Counted from the first letter of the stretch, positions 1 through 7,933 are shown. The stretch: 9,566 nucleotides of DNA from Thermoanaerobaculia bacterium (GCA_017883215.1 JADGOA010000125.1:1-9566), one strand, 5' to 3'. Made by a program: numbers and translations. The notes: generated from the letters alone by a model not told the origin.

Positions 1-2032
1 CTGTTCCGTGGCACGTTGCGCATGCCTCGGCCGGGGTCGTGCCGCCGAAGAAGGCGGTGTTGAGGTATGCGTGTGCGGCCGCATCGACGTTGTCGTGGCA
101 GCCGAGGCATGCCGCGGTTGCGGGCCCCTGCGGCGAGAAATAGTCGCGGGGCGTGTTCACCGAAGCGATGCCGCTCTGCAGCGGGAGCGTGTAGGCGCCG
201 GCCACGTGGCACTTCAGACAATCGCGGCGATCGCCGGGGAAGCGGACGCCGTTGAAGTTCGTCCCGCTCCCGCCACCGCCGTAGATCGTGAACTCCTGGG
301 TCAGGTTCTCGCCGCTGTGAATGCGGTGAATGTGGCGCTGGAACGAGATCGCCTCCGGCGCTCCGGCGGCGGCAGGGCGCCCCGCGACGTCGCTGTTCGT
401 CGGGTTATGGCAGATGACGCATTCCAGCGTGGTCTGCCGCTGACCGCCGTGTAAGGCTAGCGCGTCGTGGCAGACGTTGCAGTTCGCGACCTGCACCGCC
501 ACACGGCGTGGCGTCGCGGTCCCCGTCACCGCGACATACTTGACGGGATTCATCGCCGCCTCTCGGACGACGATGTCCGCCTTCTCGTCGCCGCGCTTGA
601 GATTGACGTTGCGGGACACGTCGGCGGAGATGGTCCACGTGCCGCTCGCGTTCGCCGGGAGGGCGTTGCTGAACGTGTAGCTCGTCGTTCCCGCGGTGGC
701 GTCAAACGTGCCGGGAGTCTTCCCTGTGGCGACGCCGCTCTCGCGGAAGAACGTCGAGTAGTTCGAAGTCGGACCGGCGACGATCGGGGCGAAGCCGGTT
801 AGCTTCGTGCCGTCGACGGGCGTGCCGTCGGCGTTCGTGATGGCAAAGACCACTGTCGGCTTCTTCCCCGGAGCGAGATTGGTCACATTGCCGATTGAAA
901 CGGTGAGGCCTTTGAGCTGCTTCGACTTCAGCGGATTCGTGTGCGCCCCCTGGATGGAAGCGTCGAATTCGTCACCTGCCGGCTGGTGGCATTTCGCGCA
1001 GGACTTGTCGTCCGCCATGGCGCCGGACGGATGATTCGCGCCGGTCGCGAAATTCACATCGTCATGGCATGACCCGCAGGCATCGCGCGATGGACGCGTG
1101 TACCAGATGTCGGCCTCGGCGGCTTTCGGATCGTGGCAGGTCGTGCAGTTGCGGATGTCCTGCGGGAACACCACCGTCGACCAGTCGCTGCCGGCGATGT
1201 AGGGCGTGCCCGCCTTGACGCTGGGCAGGCTCGCGCCCATGTGAAGCTTGTGGTAGAAAATCTTTCCGTTGTACGCGTTGCCGCTCGTCGGGTCGACCGT
1301 GTTCTCGTTCGTGTGGCACATCATGCAGAGCTTCGGGTCGCGGCGGTTGCCACCGTGCTGCGCGAGCGGGTCATGGCAGCGGTTACACGAGTTCGCCAAC
1401 GCCATGGCATTCCACACCGGCCCAGGCGTTCCGCCGTCCGGCCTGAAATCCTTGAACACGTTGTCGGCGAAGTAGTCCTTGCCGATGATGTCGATCAAGG
1501 TCCGCTTGGCGTAACCGCCCAGGGTGAGGGTCTTGGTCACGTCCAGGCCCGACGGCATCGCCGTGGCGAACGTGTACTTGTAGTGGCCGAGCTCCAGATC
1601 GGTGTACGTGCCGCCGGTGTCGACCCACGGCGTGGTCACGCCGGTGCGGGTGCGCGTGGTGAGCGAGTGGTAGTAGCGCGTGTCGGGATTCCACTGGCCG
1701 AGAACGAAGGCGGGCGCGATCGGTCCGGGCGTCACTTTGCCGAGGCGGTCGAGCGGCTGATCGAACTGATCGGTCAGTGTGAACTCGACGACGGGCTTCT
1801 GTCCGGCAGCGACATTCGTCACCGAGAGCAGCGTGAGCTTCAGCCCCGGACGGATGTACGCGATGCCGTCATCGCCCAAATACGCCTCCGTTTGCGCGGG
1901 CGTGAAGGCGGAGCTCACCGGCGCCGTGGCCGCGTGCCGCCGCCCGTCAGCGCTTCCCGCCCACGCTGCCAGCGCCACGAGGAGCGCCCCGGCTGTTGCG
2001 ACGATGACCAACATCCGCAGATACCATTTCAT
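1..2032 (-). CDS. Decaheme c-type cytochrome, OmcA/MtrC-type (3' end beyond window)
   Basis: This is probably a secreted or outer-surface decaheme cytochrome, the terminal module of an extracellular electron-transfer chain. The 677 residues in the window start at ATG 2032, with GGAGG five bases upstream (2038-2042). A hydrophobic signal segment spans about residues 5-26. There are ten CxxCH motifs, at residues 216, 236, 296, 319, 345, 518, 538, 605, 642 and 671. They form two pentaheme groups, each preceded by a beta-rich domain (about 55-200 and 372-505), the split architecture known from MtrC/OmcA. The halves are clearly duplicated: both first hemes are followed by a DxLAxHGGxR segment, and the beta domains share SVTNVAAGQKP and GNVTNLAPGKKP. 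Every cysteine seen belongs to a heme motif, so neither the extra disulfide of MtrC/OmcA nor a lipobox is visible. The frame stays open to position 1 with no stop, so the true C-terminus is unknown. It is the last gene seen in the operon and follows a 136-bp gap holding a hairpin. Confidence 0.93.
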   Translation of the reverse strand, partial: MKWYLRMLVIVATAGALLVALAAWAGSADGRRHAATAPVSSAFTPAQTEAYLGDDGIAYIRPGLKLTLLSVTNVAAGQKPVVEFTLTDQFDQPLDRLGKVTPGPIAPAFVLGQWNPDTRYYHSLTTRTRTGVTTPWVDTGGTYTDLELGHYKYTFATAMPSGLDVTKTLTLGGYAKRTLIDIIGKDYFADNVFKDFRPDGGTPGPVWNAMALANSCNRCHDPLAQHGGNRRDPKLCMMCHTNENTVDPTSGNAYNGKIFYHKLHMGASLPSVKAGTPYIAGSDWSTVVFPQDIRNCTTCHDPKAAEADIWYTRPSRDACGSCHDDVNFATGANHPSGAMADDKSCAKCHQPAGDEFDASIQGAHTNPLKSKQLKGLTVSIGNVTNLAPGKKPTVVFAITNADGTPVDGTKLTGFAPIVAGPTSNYSTFFRESGVATGKTPGTFDATAGTTSYTFSNALPANASGTWTISADVSRNVNLKRGDEKADIVVREAAMNPVKYVAVTGTATPRRVAVQVANCNVCHDALALHGGQRQTTLECVICHNPTNSDVAGRPAAAGAPEAISFQRHIHRIHSGENLTQEFTIYGGGGSGTNFNGVRFPGDRRDCLKCHVAGAYTLPLQSGIASVNTPRDYFSPQGPATAACLGCHDNVDAAAHAYLNTAFFGGTTPAEACATCHGT

Positions 2033-2037
2033 AGCTT

Positions 2038-2042
2038 CCTCC
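2038..2042 (-). promoter_or_regulatory. Ribosome-binding site of the decaheme cytochrome
   Basis: GGAGG lies five bases before ATG 2032 and decides this start; it is the strongest such site in the window. Confidence 0.85.
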
Positions 2043-2065
2043 AATGCGCCGGGATTCCAGGTCGT

Positions 2066-2118
2066 CGGTGGTCGGTGCTCGGTGCTCGGAGGTCCCGAGC
2101 ACTGAGCACCGACCACCG
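2066..2118. repeat. Near-perfect palindrome (24-bp arms) between the two large cytochrome genes
   Basis: Arms 2066-2089 and 2095-2118 are reverse complements with one mismatch, separated by a 5-base loop. The arms are themselves built of short direct repeats (GGTCGGTGCTC followed by GGTGCTC). It lies between the stop of the four-module cytochrome and the ribosome site of the decaheme gene, so in minus-strand RNA it would form a very stable stem. No T-tract follows, so it is not a classic intrinsic terminator. It could be an interspersed REP-like element, an mRNA 3'-end stabiliser or a partial terminator that lowers decaheme expression. The family assignment is not provable here. Confidence 0.85.
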
Positions 2119-2168
2119 CGCACCTCGTACCGGACGGGTTGAACGCAAGGCTGGATGACGGGTTCCCT

Positions 2169-3383
2169 TCATCGCGTCGCTTTCTGAGTCGTCCGTGTCG
2201 CCACGGGTTGCGGTGAGCTCTCGCTGATGAATCGAATCAGGGCGGCCAGATCGTTGGCTGTGAACCGCGGCCAGGGGATCTGCCGGTCGGACATGCGCAC
2301 CGACATTGCAGGCGCGTGATTCCACATGCGGCGCGCGATCTCTTCCTTCGTCTGGCCAGCGACGACGGGCGCGAGCGCAGGGCCGATGCCCCCTTCGCGT
2401 TGCAGGCCGTGACACGACGCGCAGCGCTTCTCGCGATAGACCGCCAGGCCGCGGTCGAGTGACGCTTCGGCGGCGGAGTAGCGCGAGACGAAGACATACG
2501 CGAAAACGTCCGCCAGCTCTTCGCCACGGAAGACCGGGGTGGCCATTCCCATCGACTGCATGGCGCCCGACATGACCGGCCAGTGGTTCCACATCCGGCC
2601 CGCCAGCTGCGTCACGCTGCCGCGAAGCTCGGTGCGGCCGAGGTCGGGACCGATCGAGCCGCCGCGGCCGAACACCGCATGGCAACGCGCGCATCCCTTC
2701 GACTCGAAAACCTCTTTTCCTTTGACCGGATCGCCTGCGGACTTGAACGCCCGCGGGGCACGACGCTGGCCCTGTCCCCGCAGATACGAAAAGAGATCGA
2801 CGATCTCGTTGCCCTGGAAGGTCGGCACTTCGAGGTCCCGGGCGCGCATCATCGAGATCATCACCGGACCGTGGTTCCAGAGGTCCTGCGCGATCTGCAA
2901 CGGCGGCGTGCCGCGCTCGAAGGCGTCGAGGCGCGGACCGGTGTGTCCCCCCTCTTTACCGATGGCGTGGCATTCGATGCAGTGCTTTTCGGCGAAGAGC
3001 GACTTGCCGCTCTTGGCGTCGCCGGGCTCGTCGAAGTAGTTGAGGAAGTAGAGGAAGGCCACGAGATCGGAGAGCTCCGTTCCCTCGAAATGCGGCCGCA
3101 CGAGCCGGAGCTCCTTCATCTTCTCGTTCATCGTCCCGTTGTGGTTCCACATGGCCGCGACGATTTCGTAGAAGGAGCCTTTGACCGAGCTGCGGCCGAG
3201 GTCCGGGCCGATGCGCCCGCCGGCGCCGCGAACGGCGTGGCATTCCACACAACCTTTGGAGACGAAGAGAAGTTGCCCGCGGGCGGGATCGCCGATGGTG
3301 GCGGCAGCGTAGGACGGGGTGACGAGCAACAAAGTGCCGATCGCCAGTAAAGCTGCGCAGGCTGCTCTCACTGCGAAGTGCAC
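2169..3383 (-). CDS. Secreted four-module (tetraheme) class I-like cytochrome c
   Basis: This is a periplasmic or secreted electron carrier of 404 residues made of four tandem cytochrome c modules. CxxCH motifs begin at residues 45, 135, 231 and 321, spaced 90, 96 and 90 residues. In each module, 28-29 residues after the heme histidine, comes [ML]WNHxxxM (WNH at 79, 169, 265 and 354). Its last Met (85, 175, 271, 360) is a candidate sixth heme ligand. GTG 3383 was chosen because it directly precedes a normal signal peptide (about 1-27, ending SYAA). An upstream in-frame ATG at 3545, overlapping the NrfD stop, would add 54 residues encoded entirely by a palindromic repeat and would bury the signal peptide. 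The repeat's edge supplies a GAGG ribosome-binding core five bases before GTG. It sits between the membrane quinone module and the decaheme protein, suggesting a relay role. The specific protein is not one I can name. Confidence 0.9.
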   Translation of the reverse strand: MHFAVRAACAALLAIGTLLLVTPSYAAATIGDPARGQLLFVSKGCVECHAVRGAGGRIGPDLGRSSVKGSFYEIVAAMWNHNGTMNEKMKELRLVRPHFEGTELSDLVAFLYFLNYFDEPGDAKSGKSLFAEKHCIECHAIGKEGGHTGPRLDAFERGTPPLQIAQDLWNHGPVMISMMRARDLEVPTFQGNEIVDLFSYLRGQGQRRAPRAFKSAGDPVKGKEVFESKGCARCHAVFGRGGSIGPDLGRTELRGSVTQLAGRMWNHWPVMSGAMQSMGMATPVFRGEELADVFAYVFVSRYSAAEASLDRGLAVYREKRCASCHGLQREGGIGPALAPVVAGQTKEEIARRMWNHAPAMSVRMSDRQIPWPRFTANDLAALIRFISESSPQPVATRTTQKATR

Positions 3384-3386
3384 GGA

Positions 3387-3526
3387 CCCCTCACCCGGCC
3401 TTCGGCCACCCTCTCCCCGCTGGCGCGGGGAGAGGGACCTCGATGGACCCTCTGTCGCGAGATTCACAATTCGAGATCCCTCGCCCCGCGGAGCGGGGAG
3501 AGGGTGGCCGAAGGCCGGGTGAGGGG
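3387..3526. repeat. Complex palindromic repeat with perfect 34-bp arms
   Basis: Arms 3387-3420 and 3493-3526 are exact reverse complements over 34 bp, flanking a 72-bp centre. Nested inside, the 12-base unit CCCTCTCCCCGC (3409-3420) recurs inverted at 3425-3436 and 3493-3504, and nearly exactly at 3478-3489, so several alternative stems are possible. Each arm also contains the small hairpin GGCCTTCGGCC. It fills nearly all the space between the NrfD stop and the GTG start of the four-module cytochrome. The form is that of an interspersed palindromic element common in high-GC genomes; its family name is not asserted. In minus-strand mRNA the stem ends three bases before the GTG and contains the likely ribosome-binding site. 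Confidence 0.92.
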
Positions 3527-3537
3527 CGGTGAGAAGC

Positions 3538-4869
3538 TCACTCATTGGCCGCCTCCGGCAAGTAGCTCAGCACCCTCGTGGTCACTTCGCTCACCGAGTG
3601 CTCGCGTCCTTCGCGGATCTCCCAGATCGAGACGATCGGGAAGAACTTGGTGAAGACGGCGTACAGGAGGATGAACATGCTCACGAACGCCGCGAAGAGC
3701 GACCACTCCACCCACGACGGCACGTACGATGGCGCGGTGAGCGGAATGCGGGGATTGGAAAGGCTCGGCACCACGATCAGAAAACGCTCCAGCCACATCC
3801 CGATCTCCACCGAGATCGAGGCCGCGACCGTTCCCCAGATCTGCGTGCGCGTCCGCCGGTTTGCCAGCAACACGAACGGAATCACGAAGCAGGTGACCAC
3901 CATCGTCCAGAACAGCGGCGAGAACTTCCCCTCGGTCTTCGACAGGAAGACCAGCATGTGCATCGGCTCGCCGCCGTAGTACGTCGTGAGAAATTCTGCG
4001 AAGGTGAAGTAGAACCAGAGGAGGCACATCACCAGCAGCAGCAGGCCGAGGTTGTTGAAGTGGATCGGCTTGAGGTACTGCTCCAGGTGATAGGCCTTCC
4101 GGATGATGGCCATGGCGATGATGATCGCGCCGATGCCGGAGAAGATCGCCCCGACCACGAAGTACGGACCGAAGATCGTGGAGTGCCACATCGGCTGCAC
4201 GGTCATGGCGAAGACCCATGACACGACCGTGTGCACGCTCACCGCGATGGGAATGACGATGACGGCCATGACGGCGATGGCGCGGTCGAGACGGCGTACC
4301 TGCTTCTCGGTTCCCGTCCAGCCGAGAGCCAGAGGGCGATAGAGCCAGCGCCGCGACGGCATGCGATCCCGAAGAATGGCGATGTCGGGAATCAGCGGCA
4401 GAAACAGGTAGATCGTGCTGGCGGTCAGGTAGCAGGCCACCGAGGTCACGTCCCACAGCAGCGGTGACGTGAAATTGCCGGAGCGGAGGACGTTGAGGAC
4501 GCGATCCGGGCGGCCCAGGTCGAGGATCACGCAGCCCATGCCGAAGAAGAGCACGAGCACGGTGATGACTTCCGCGGCGCGCGTGATGGATCGGCGCCAT
4601 TCCGCGTGAGCCAGGCGCAGGATCGCCGAGATGAGCGTCCCTGCGTGGCTGATCCCGATGAAGAAGACGAAGTTCGTGATGTAGAGGCCCCAGAAAACCG
4701 GCGCGTTCAGGCCGGTCACGCTCAGGCCGCGGCGCAACTGGGTCCACCACGCGAAGGCGCCCCACAAACCGATGGTCAGGAGCGCTCCGGCGAAAATCCA
4801 GAAGCGGCGGCTGGTGAGCTCGATCGGCGCGAGCAGCGGGCCGTCGTCGTTTGCCTCAAACGTCTGCAC
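3538..4869 (-). CDS. NrfD-family integral membrane quinone subunit (ActC/QrcD/PsrC-like)
   Basis: This is the membrane subunit expected to bind quinone/quinol and pass electrons to or from the ferredoxin subunit. The 443-residue protein has about ten hydrophobic helices (roughly 23-42, 56-78, 100-118, 138-160, 197-222, 234-256, 274-297, 318-337, 344-368, 387-410). Family-like features include GLYITNFVFFIGISHAGTLI (61-80), LGRPDR (118-123) and SVHTVVSW (211-218), resembling ActC of alternative complex III more than short NrfD proteins. The start is GTG 4869, with AAAGGAG six bases upstream. It overlaps the end of the ferredoxin gene by 14 nt, implying translational coupling. No heme motif is present. 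Its stop lies within ATGAGTGA, which also offers an in-frame ATG for the downstream cytochrome frame. Polysulfide-reductase PsrC-type function is an alternative, but the pentaheme neighbour favours a Qrc/ACIII-like complex. Confidence 0.93.
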   Translation of the reverse strand: MQTFEANDDGPLLAPIELTSRRFWIFAGALLTIGLWGAFAWWTQLRRGLSVTGLNAPVFWGLYITNFVFFIGISHAGTLISAILRLAHAEWRRSITRAAEVITVLVLFFGMGCVILDLGRPDRVLNVLRSGNFTSPLLWDVTSVACYLTASTIYLFLPLIPDIAILRDRMPSRRWLYRPLALGWTGTEKQVRRLDRAIAVMAVIVIPIAVSVHTVVSWVFAMTVQPMWHSTIFGPYFVVGAIFSGIGAIIIAMAIIRKAYHLEQYLKPIHFNNLGLLLLVMCLLWFYFTFAEFLTTYYGGEPMHMLVFLSKTEGKFSPLFWTMVVTCFVIPFVLLANRRTRTQIWGTVAASISVEIGMWLERFLIVVPSLSNPRIPLTAPSYVPSWVEWSLFAAFVSMFILLYAVFTKFFPIVSIWEIREGREHSVSEVTTRVLSYLPEAANE

Positions 4870-5557
4870 CGGATTCTCCTTTCGAGAGGTAGATCACCTT
4901 GGGCTTCGTCCCGAGCTCCTCGAGGAGGCGGAAGGCTCGCGGGCCCGCCTCCAGCCGCGTGACGACGCTTCGCGGGTCGTCCAGATCGCCGAAGAACATC
5001 GCCTCGGCCGGGCAGCTCTCCACACAGGCCGGCATGTAGTCGCCGTCGCGCAGCGCTCGCCCCTCGATGGCCGCCTTGTCGCGCGCGTTCTGCAGGCGGT
5101 GATGGCAGAACGAGCACTTCTCGACGACTCCTCGCGGGCGGACCGACACGTCGGGGCTCAGCCCCTCCCCCATCGGATCCGGCCACTCCGGCAGTTTCCA
5201 GTTGAAACGCCGGACGGTGTAAGGGCACGCGGTCGTGCAATAGCGGCAGCCGATGCAGCGCGCGTAGACCTGAGCGACGATGCCTTCCTTGCCGATGCTC
5301 GTCGCTTTCACCGGACAGACTTTCGTGCACGGCGGCTTCTCGCAGTGCATGCAGGGAATCGGCACGAGGCGCAGACCGGGGCGCGTGCCGTGCTCGCCCT
5401 CGTTGAACGGTGCCAGGCGGATCCAGGAGATGCCGCGTCCGCGATCGGAATCCGACTGGCCCGCCACCGGAATGTTGTTCTCCACCTGGCAGGCGACGAC
5501 ACAGGCCTGGCAGGCGGTGCAGCGGTCGAGGTCGATGACCATTCCCCAGCGCGCCAT
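4856..5557 (-). CDS. 4x[4Fe-4S] ferredoxin-like electron transfer subunit (QrcC/PsrB/DmsB type)
   Basis: This is the iron-sulfur wire linking the MopB-family subunit with the NrfD membrane subunit. It has 233 residues and sixteen cysteines in four ferredoxin groups: 13/16/19/23, 69/72/77/81, 101/104/107/111 and 148/151/178/182. This is the standard pattern for four [4Fe-4S] clusters in DmsB, PsrB, NrfC and QrcC. The N-terminus (MARWGMVIDLDRCTACQAC) is typical of the family and has no export signal of its own. Known relatives are carried across the membrane with the Tat-exported partner, which is the preceding gene here. ATG 5557 lies two bases after the MopB stop, with AAGAGGAG upstream, so coupling is expected. 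The CSFCH at 148-152 fits a cluster site and is not counted as heme. In canonical ACIII this domain is usually fused to the MopB part as ActB; here it is separate, as in Qrc. Confidence 0.95.
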   Translation of the reverse strand: MARWGMVIDLDRCTACQACVVACQVENNIPVAGQSDSDRGRGISWIRLAPFNEGEHGTRPGLRLVPIPCMHCEKPPCTKVCPVKATSIGKEGIVAQVYARCIGCRYCTTACPYTVRRFNWKLPEWPDPMGEGLSPDVSVRPRGVVEKCSFCHHRLQNARDKAAIEGRALRDGDYMPACVESCPAEAMFFGDLDDPRSVVTRLEAGPRAFRLLEELGTKPKVIYLSKGESGADV

Positions 5558-5559
5558 CG

Positions 5560-7926
5560 TCAGCTCCTCTTGATCGGGCGTTGATCGGGCGCCGTGGCCT
5601 CGCTGACGAGGACCCTGGACGATCCGAAATCGGGAAGCGACGACAACGGCTCTCGCGCGCCGTCGAGAAGGTGCAGGGGATTCGCGCCGGCGCCCTCGGC
5701 CCAGCGGCCGCCGGCGGCTTTACCCAATCCCACCGGAATGGCGATGGCGCCGGTCACGACGCGATCGGTGACGCGGGCCCGGATCACGATGGCTCGACGC
5801 GACGAGGCAACGCGGATCCAGGAGCCATTGCGGATGTGCAGCGCTGCGGCGGTCTCGGGATGAATCTCGCCCCATGTTTCCCATCGCTCGTCGAGGCCGG
5901 GATCGAGAAGGGCCTGGAGAAAGGGAAGCTCGGCGCCGGTCGCGCCGGCAATGGGAAGGGGCTCGAAGAGGAGCAGCGACAGGCCGCCATCCGCCGCGGC
6001 GGGCGCGCCGTCGGCGATCTGCCGAACGATGTCCGGACGAAAATCGAAACGGCCGGAGGGCGTGCGAATGACGCGGCTCCAGTCGCCGTGGTCGTAGAAC
6101 GGATCCCACCACCCGCCGGACTCGCTCACGCGTTTCCACAGCTCGTCGGCACTGGCATATCCGGGCGCCCACCAACCGGCACCTTCCATCATGCGCACCC
6201 AGGCGGCGTCGAACTGGGTGCCGATGATCGCGCCGCGGCGCGCTTCGAAAAGCCGGTCGACCTCGGCGCGGCTCAGCGCGGCGCTGTCCTGCCACGGCAT
6301 TGCGCGCTGCAATCCCAGGCGCCGGGCCAGGTCGAGGAAGACATCTGCCGCCGGCCGCGTGTCGTACAGCGGTTTCGGCAACGCCGGCGAGGCCACGCTC
6401 ACGCTCGCGAAGGCCACCGATGCCGGCGAGGTCTGCACGTTCCATGTCTCGAGGAAGTGCGGCTCGGGAAGGATCCAGTCGGCGTACAGCGAGGTGTCGT
6501 TCGGAATCGAGGCGAAGTCCACGACCAGCGGCACCTTCTCCATCGCGGCGGCAAACTGGTCGTGTGCCGCCGTCGCGTAAAGCGGATCAGCGCCGAGAAT
6601 GAAGAGCACTTCGGCGGCATAGGGCTGGCGGGTGGTGAGCGCGCGAGCGAGTTGCTCGGCATCGCCGCTCAGCAGCGAGTCGGGACCGACGCCGTCGATG
6701 CGCGGCTGGCGGTGTCCCGCCGTGGCAACGGCGTCGAGCGCGTCCGCGGGCCACGCCTCGATCGCCACGTCGTCGGCGATGAGGATGCCGCCCGCCTGAT
6801 CGACATTGCCGATCAGCGCGTTCAAGACGTGTGCGGCCACATGGTCGTACACGCGTCCACCGAGCAGCGGCCCGTTGTGCGGACCGAGCACCAGAGCCTT
6901 GTGCGCGCCGGCCAGCTCGCGCGCGATGCGGAGGATGACATTCACGGTGATGCCGCTCTCCGCAGCGACGCGCTCGAGCGAGAACTGCTTCAGCAGAATC
7001 GAGCGCAGTCCGCCGCCGGGACCGTCCTCGAATCCGATGCTCCTCTCGGCCACGAACTCGCGGTCGTAGAGTCCTTCCTCGACGATGGCAGCGGCGACGC
7101 CGAGCGCGAACGTGGCGTGCGTCATCGGCCGGATGGGGATCCATTCGTCTGCTGATGCGGCCGTGATGGAGAGCCGCGGATCGGCGTAAATGAGCTTGCC
7201 GCGGCGGGCGGTGTGAGTCTGCCGGAAATCGCCATAGGCGCGCGCCGTGTAGACCGGCGCCGGCGAGCTCTCCAGAAAATCGGAGCCGAGGGAGAGGATG
7301 TAGTCGGCGCCACGAATGTCGGGAGCGGGAGCGGCGCGGAGGCCCTGCGTCAGAAAGAGGGCGATGGCGCCGGCGTCGTTGCCGCGGTCGAAGGGAATGT
7401 CGTTGGGTGATCCGAAGGCCTGGAGGAAGCGGCGGGCGGCGCGGGTCGCCGTGTCGCTGCGGCCGCCGCGAAGGAGAACGACGGATTCGGGACGCTGCTC
7501 ATCGCGAACCGATTGGAGGCGGTTTGCAATTTCCGCGATGGCAGCGTCCCAAGTCGCCGGACGAAACGATTTGAGCGACCCGCGCGGGCCCGTGCGCCGC
7601 AGCGGCAAGCGTAAGCGGTCGGGATGGTAGAGCGCCTGCACGGCGGCCTGCCCTTTCGCACAGAGGCGGCCGCCGCTGACCGGATGGAGAGGATTCCCTT
7701 CCACTTTCACGATGCGGTTGCCGATGCGCCGGGCCCGCACACCGCAACCGCCCGGACAGGCGGTGCAGACCGAAAGCATGAACTGCTCGGGACCGCGCGG
7801 CGGATAAATCGGCTGGTTCGCCGACAGAAGAGCGTCACTGAACAGACGGCCGCCCGGTGCGCCGAGCGCGGCGCCGGCCGCCGCTCCCGCCACCAGGCCG
7901 ATGAATTCACGTCGAGCGATCTTCAC
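5560..7926 (-). CDS. Tat-exported molybdopterin oxidoreductase-family subunit (QrcB/ActB1-like)
   Basis: This is the large periplasmic subunit of a complex iron-sulfur molybdoenzyme-type assembly, 788 residues. The start was set at GTG 7926 because it opens directly onto a twin-arginine signal (ARREFIG at 4-10, then an Ala/Gly-rich stretch). AAGGGAG lies seven bases upstream (7934-7940). A longer ATG frame from 7986 would overlap the upstream gene and displace the Tat motif. An N-terminal [4Fe-4S] site is visible as C54-x2-C57-x3-C61-x27-C89, followed by KGQAAVQALYHPDR. The pterin-family core continues through FGSPN (171-175), and a C-terminal dinucleotide-binding-like domain spans about 660-780. 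Where Mo enzymes such as PsrA have a Cys ligand about eight residues after FGSPN, this protein reads DRGNDAG (180-186), so no Cys, SeCys or Ser is present. That fits QrcB/ActB, which do not bind molybdenum, but is inference. The downstream gene is two bases away. Confidence 0.94.
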   Translation of the reverse strand: MKIARREFIGLVAGAAAGAALGAPGGRLFSDALLSANQPIYPPRGPEQFMLSVCTACPGGCGVRARRIGNRIVKVEGNPLHPVSGGRLCAKGQAAVQALYHPDRLRLPLRRTGPRGSLKSFRPATWDAAIAEIANRLQSVRDEQRPESVVLLRGGRSDTATRAARRFLQAFGSPNDIPFDRGNDAGAIALFLTQGLRAAPAPDIRGADYILSLGSDFLESSPAPVYTARAYGDFRQTHTARRGKLIYADPRLSITAASADEWIPIRPMTHATFALGVAAAIVEEGLYDREFVAERSIGFEDGPGGGLRSILLKQFSLERVAAESGITVNVILRIARELAGAHKALVLGPHNGPLLGGRVYDHVAAHVLNALIGNVDQAGGILIADDVAIEAWPADALDAVATAGHRQPRIDGVGPDSLLSGDAEQLARALTTRQPYAAEVLFILGADPLYATAAHDQFAAAMEKVPLVVDFASIPNDTSLYADWILPEPHFLETWNVQTSPASVAFASVSVASPALPKPLYDTRPAADVFLDLARRLGLQRAMPWQDSAALSRAEVDRLFEARRGAIIGTQFDAAWVRMMEGAGWWAPGYASADELWKRVSESGGWWDPFYDHGDWSRVIRTPSGRFDFRPDIVRQIADGAPAAADGGLSLLLFEPLPIAGATGAELPFLQALLDPGLDERWETWGEIHPETAAALHIRNGSWIRVASSRRAIVIRARVTDRVVTGAIAIPVGLGKAAGGRWAEGAGANPLHLLDGAREPLSSLPDFGSSRVLVSEATAPDQRPIKRS

Positions 7927-7933
7927 GGCATGT

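Noticed and set aside
1133..2158. Plus-strand open frame of 341 codons
   Set aside because: It runs antisense to the decaheme cytochrome, is rich in Arg, Val and Ala as expected from a GC-rich shadow, and has no recognisable motif. The minus strand here encodes ten CxxCH motifs.
3384..3545. N-terminal extension of the four-module cytochrome from ATG 3545
   Set aside because: The 54 extra residues are translated from the palindromic repeat and would place the signal peptide deep inside the protein. GTG 3383 gives a normal secreted protein.
5102..5116. CxxCH (CSFCH) in the ferredoxin subunit as a heme site
   Set aside because: The two cysteines are part of the fourth [4Fe-4S] group with C178 and C182, and the protein lacks its own Sec signal, so heme attachment is unlikely.
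5581..7155. Plus-strand open frame of 524 codons
   Set aside because: It is antisense to the MopB-family gene, with low-complexity Arg/Gly/Ala composition and no domain or signal. The minus frame has a Tat signal, a cluster motif and a full-length family match.
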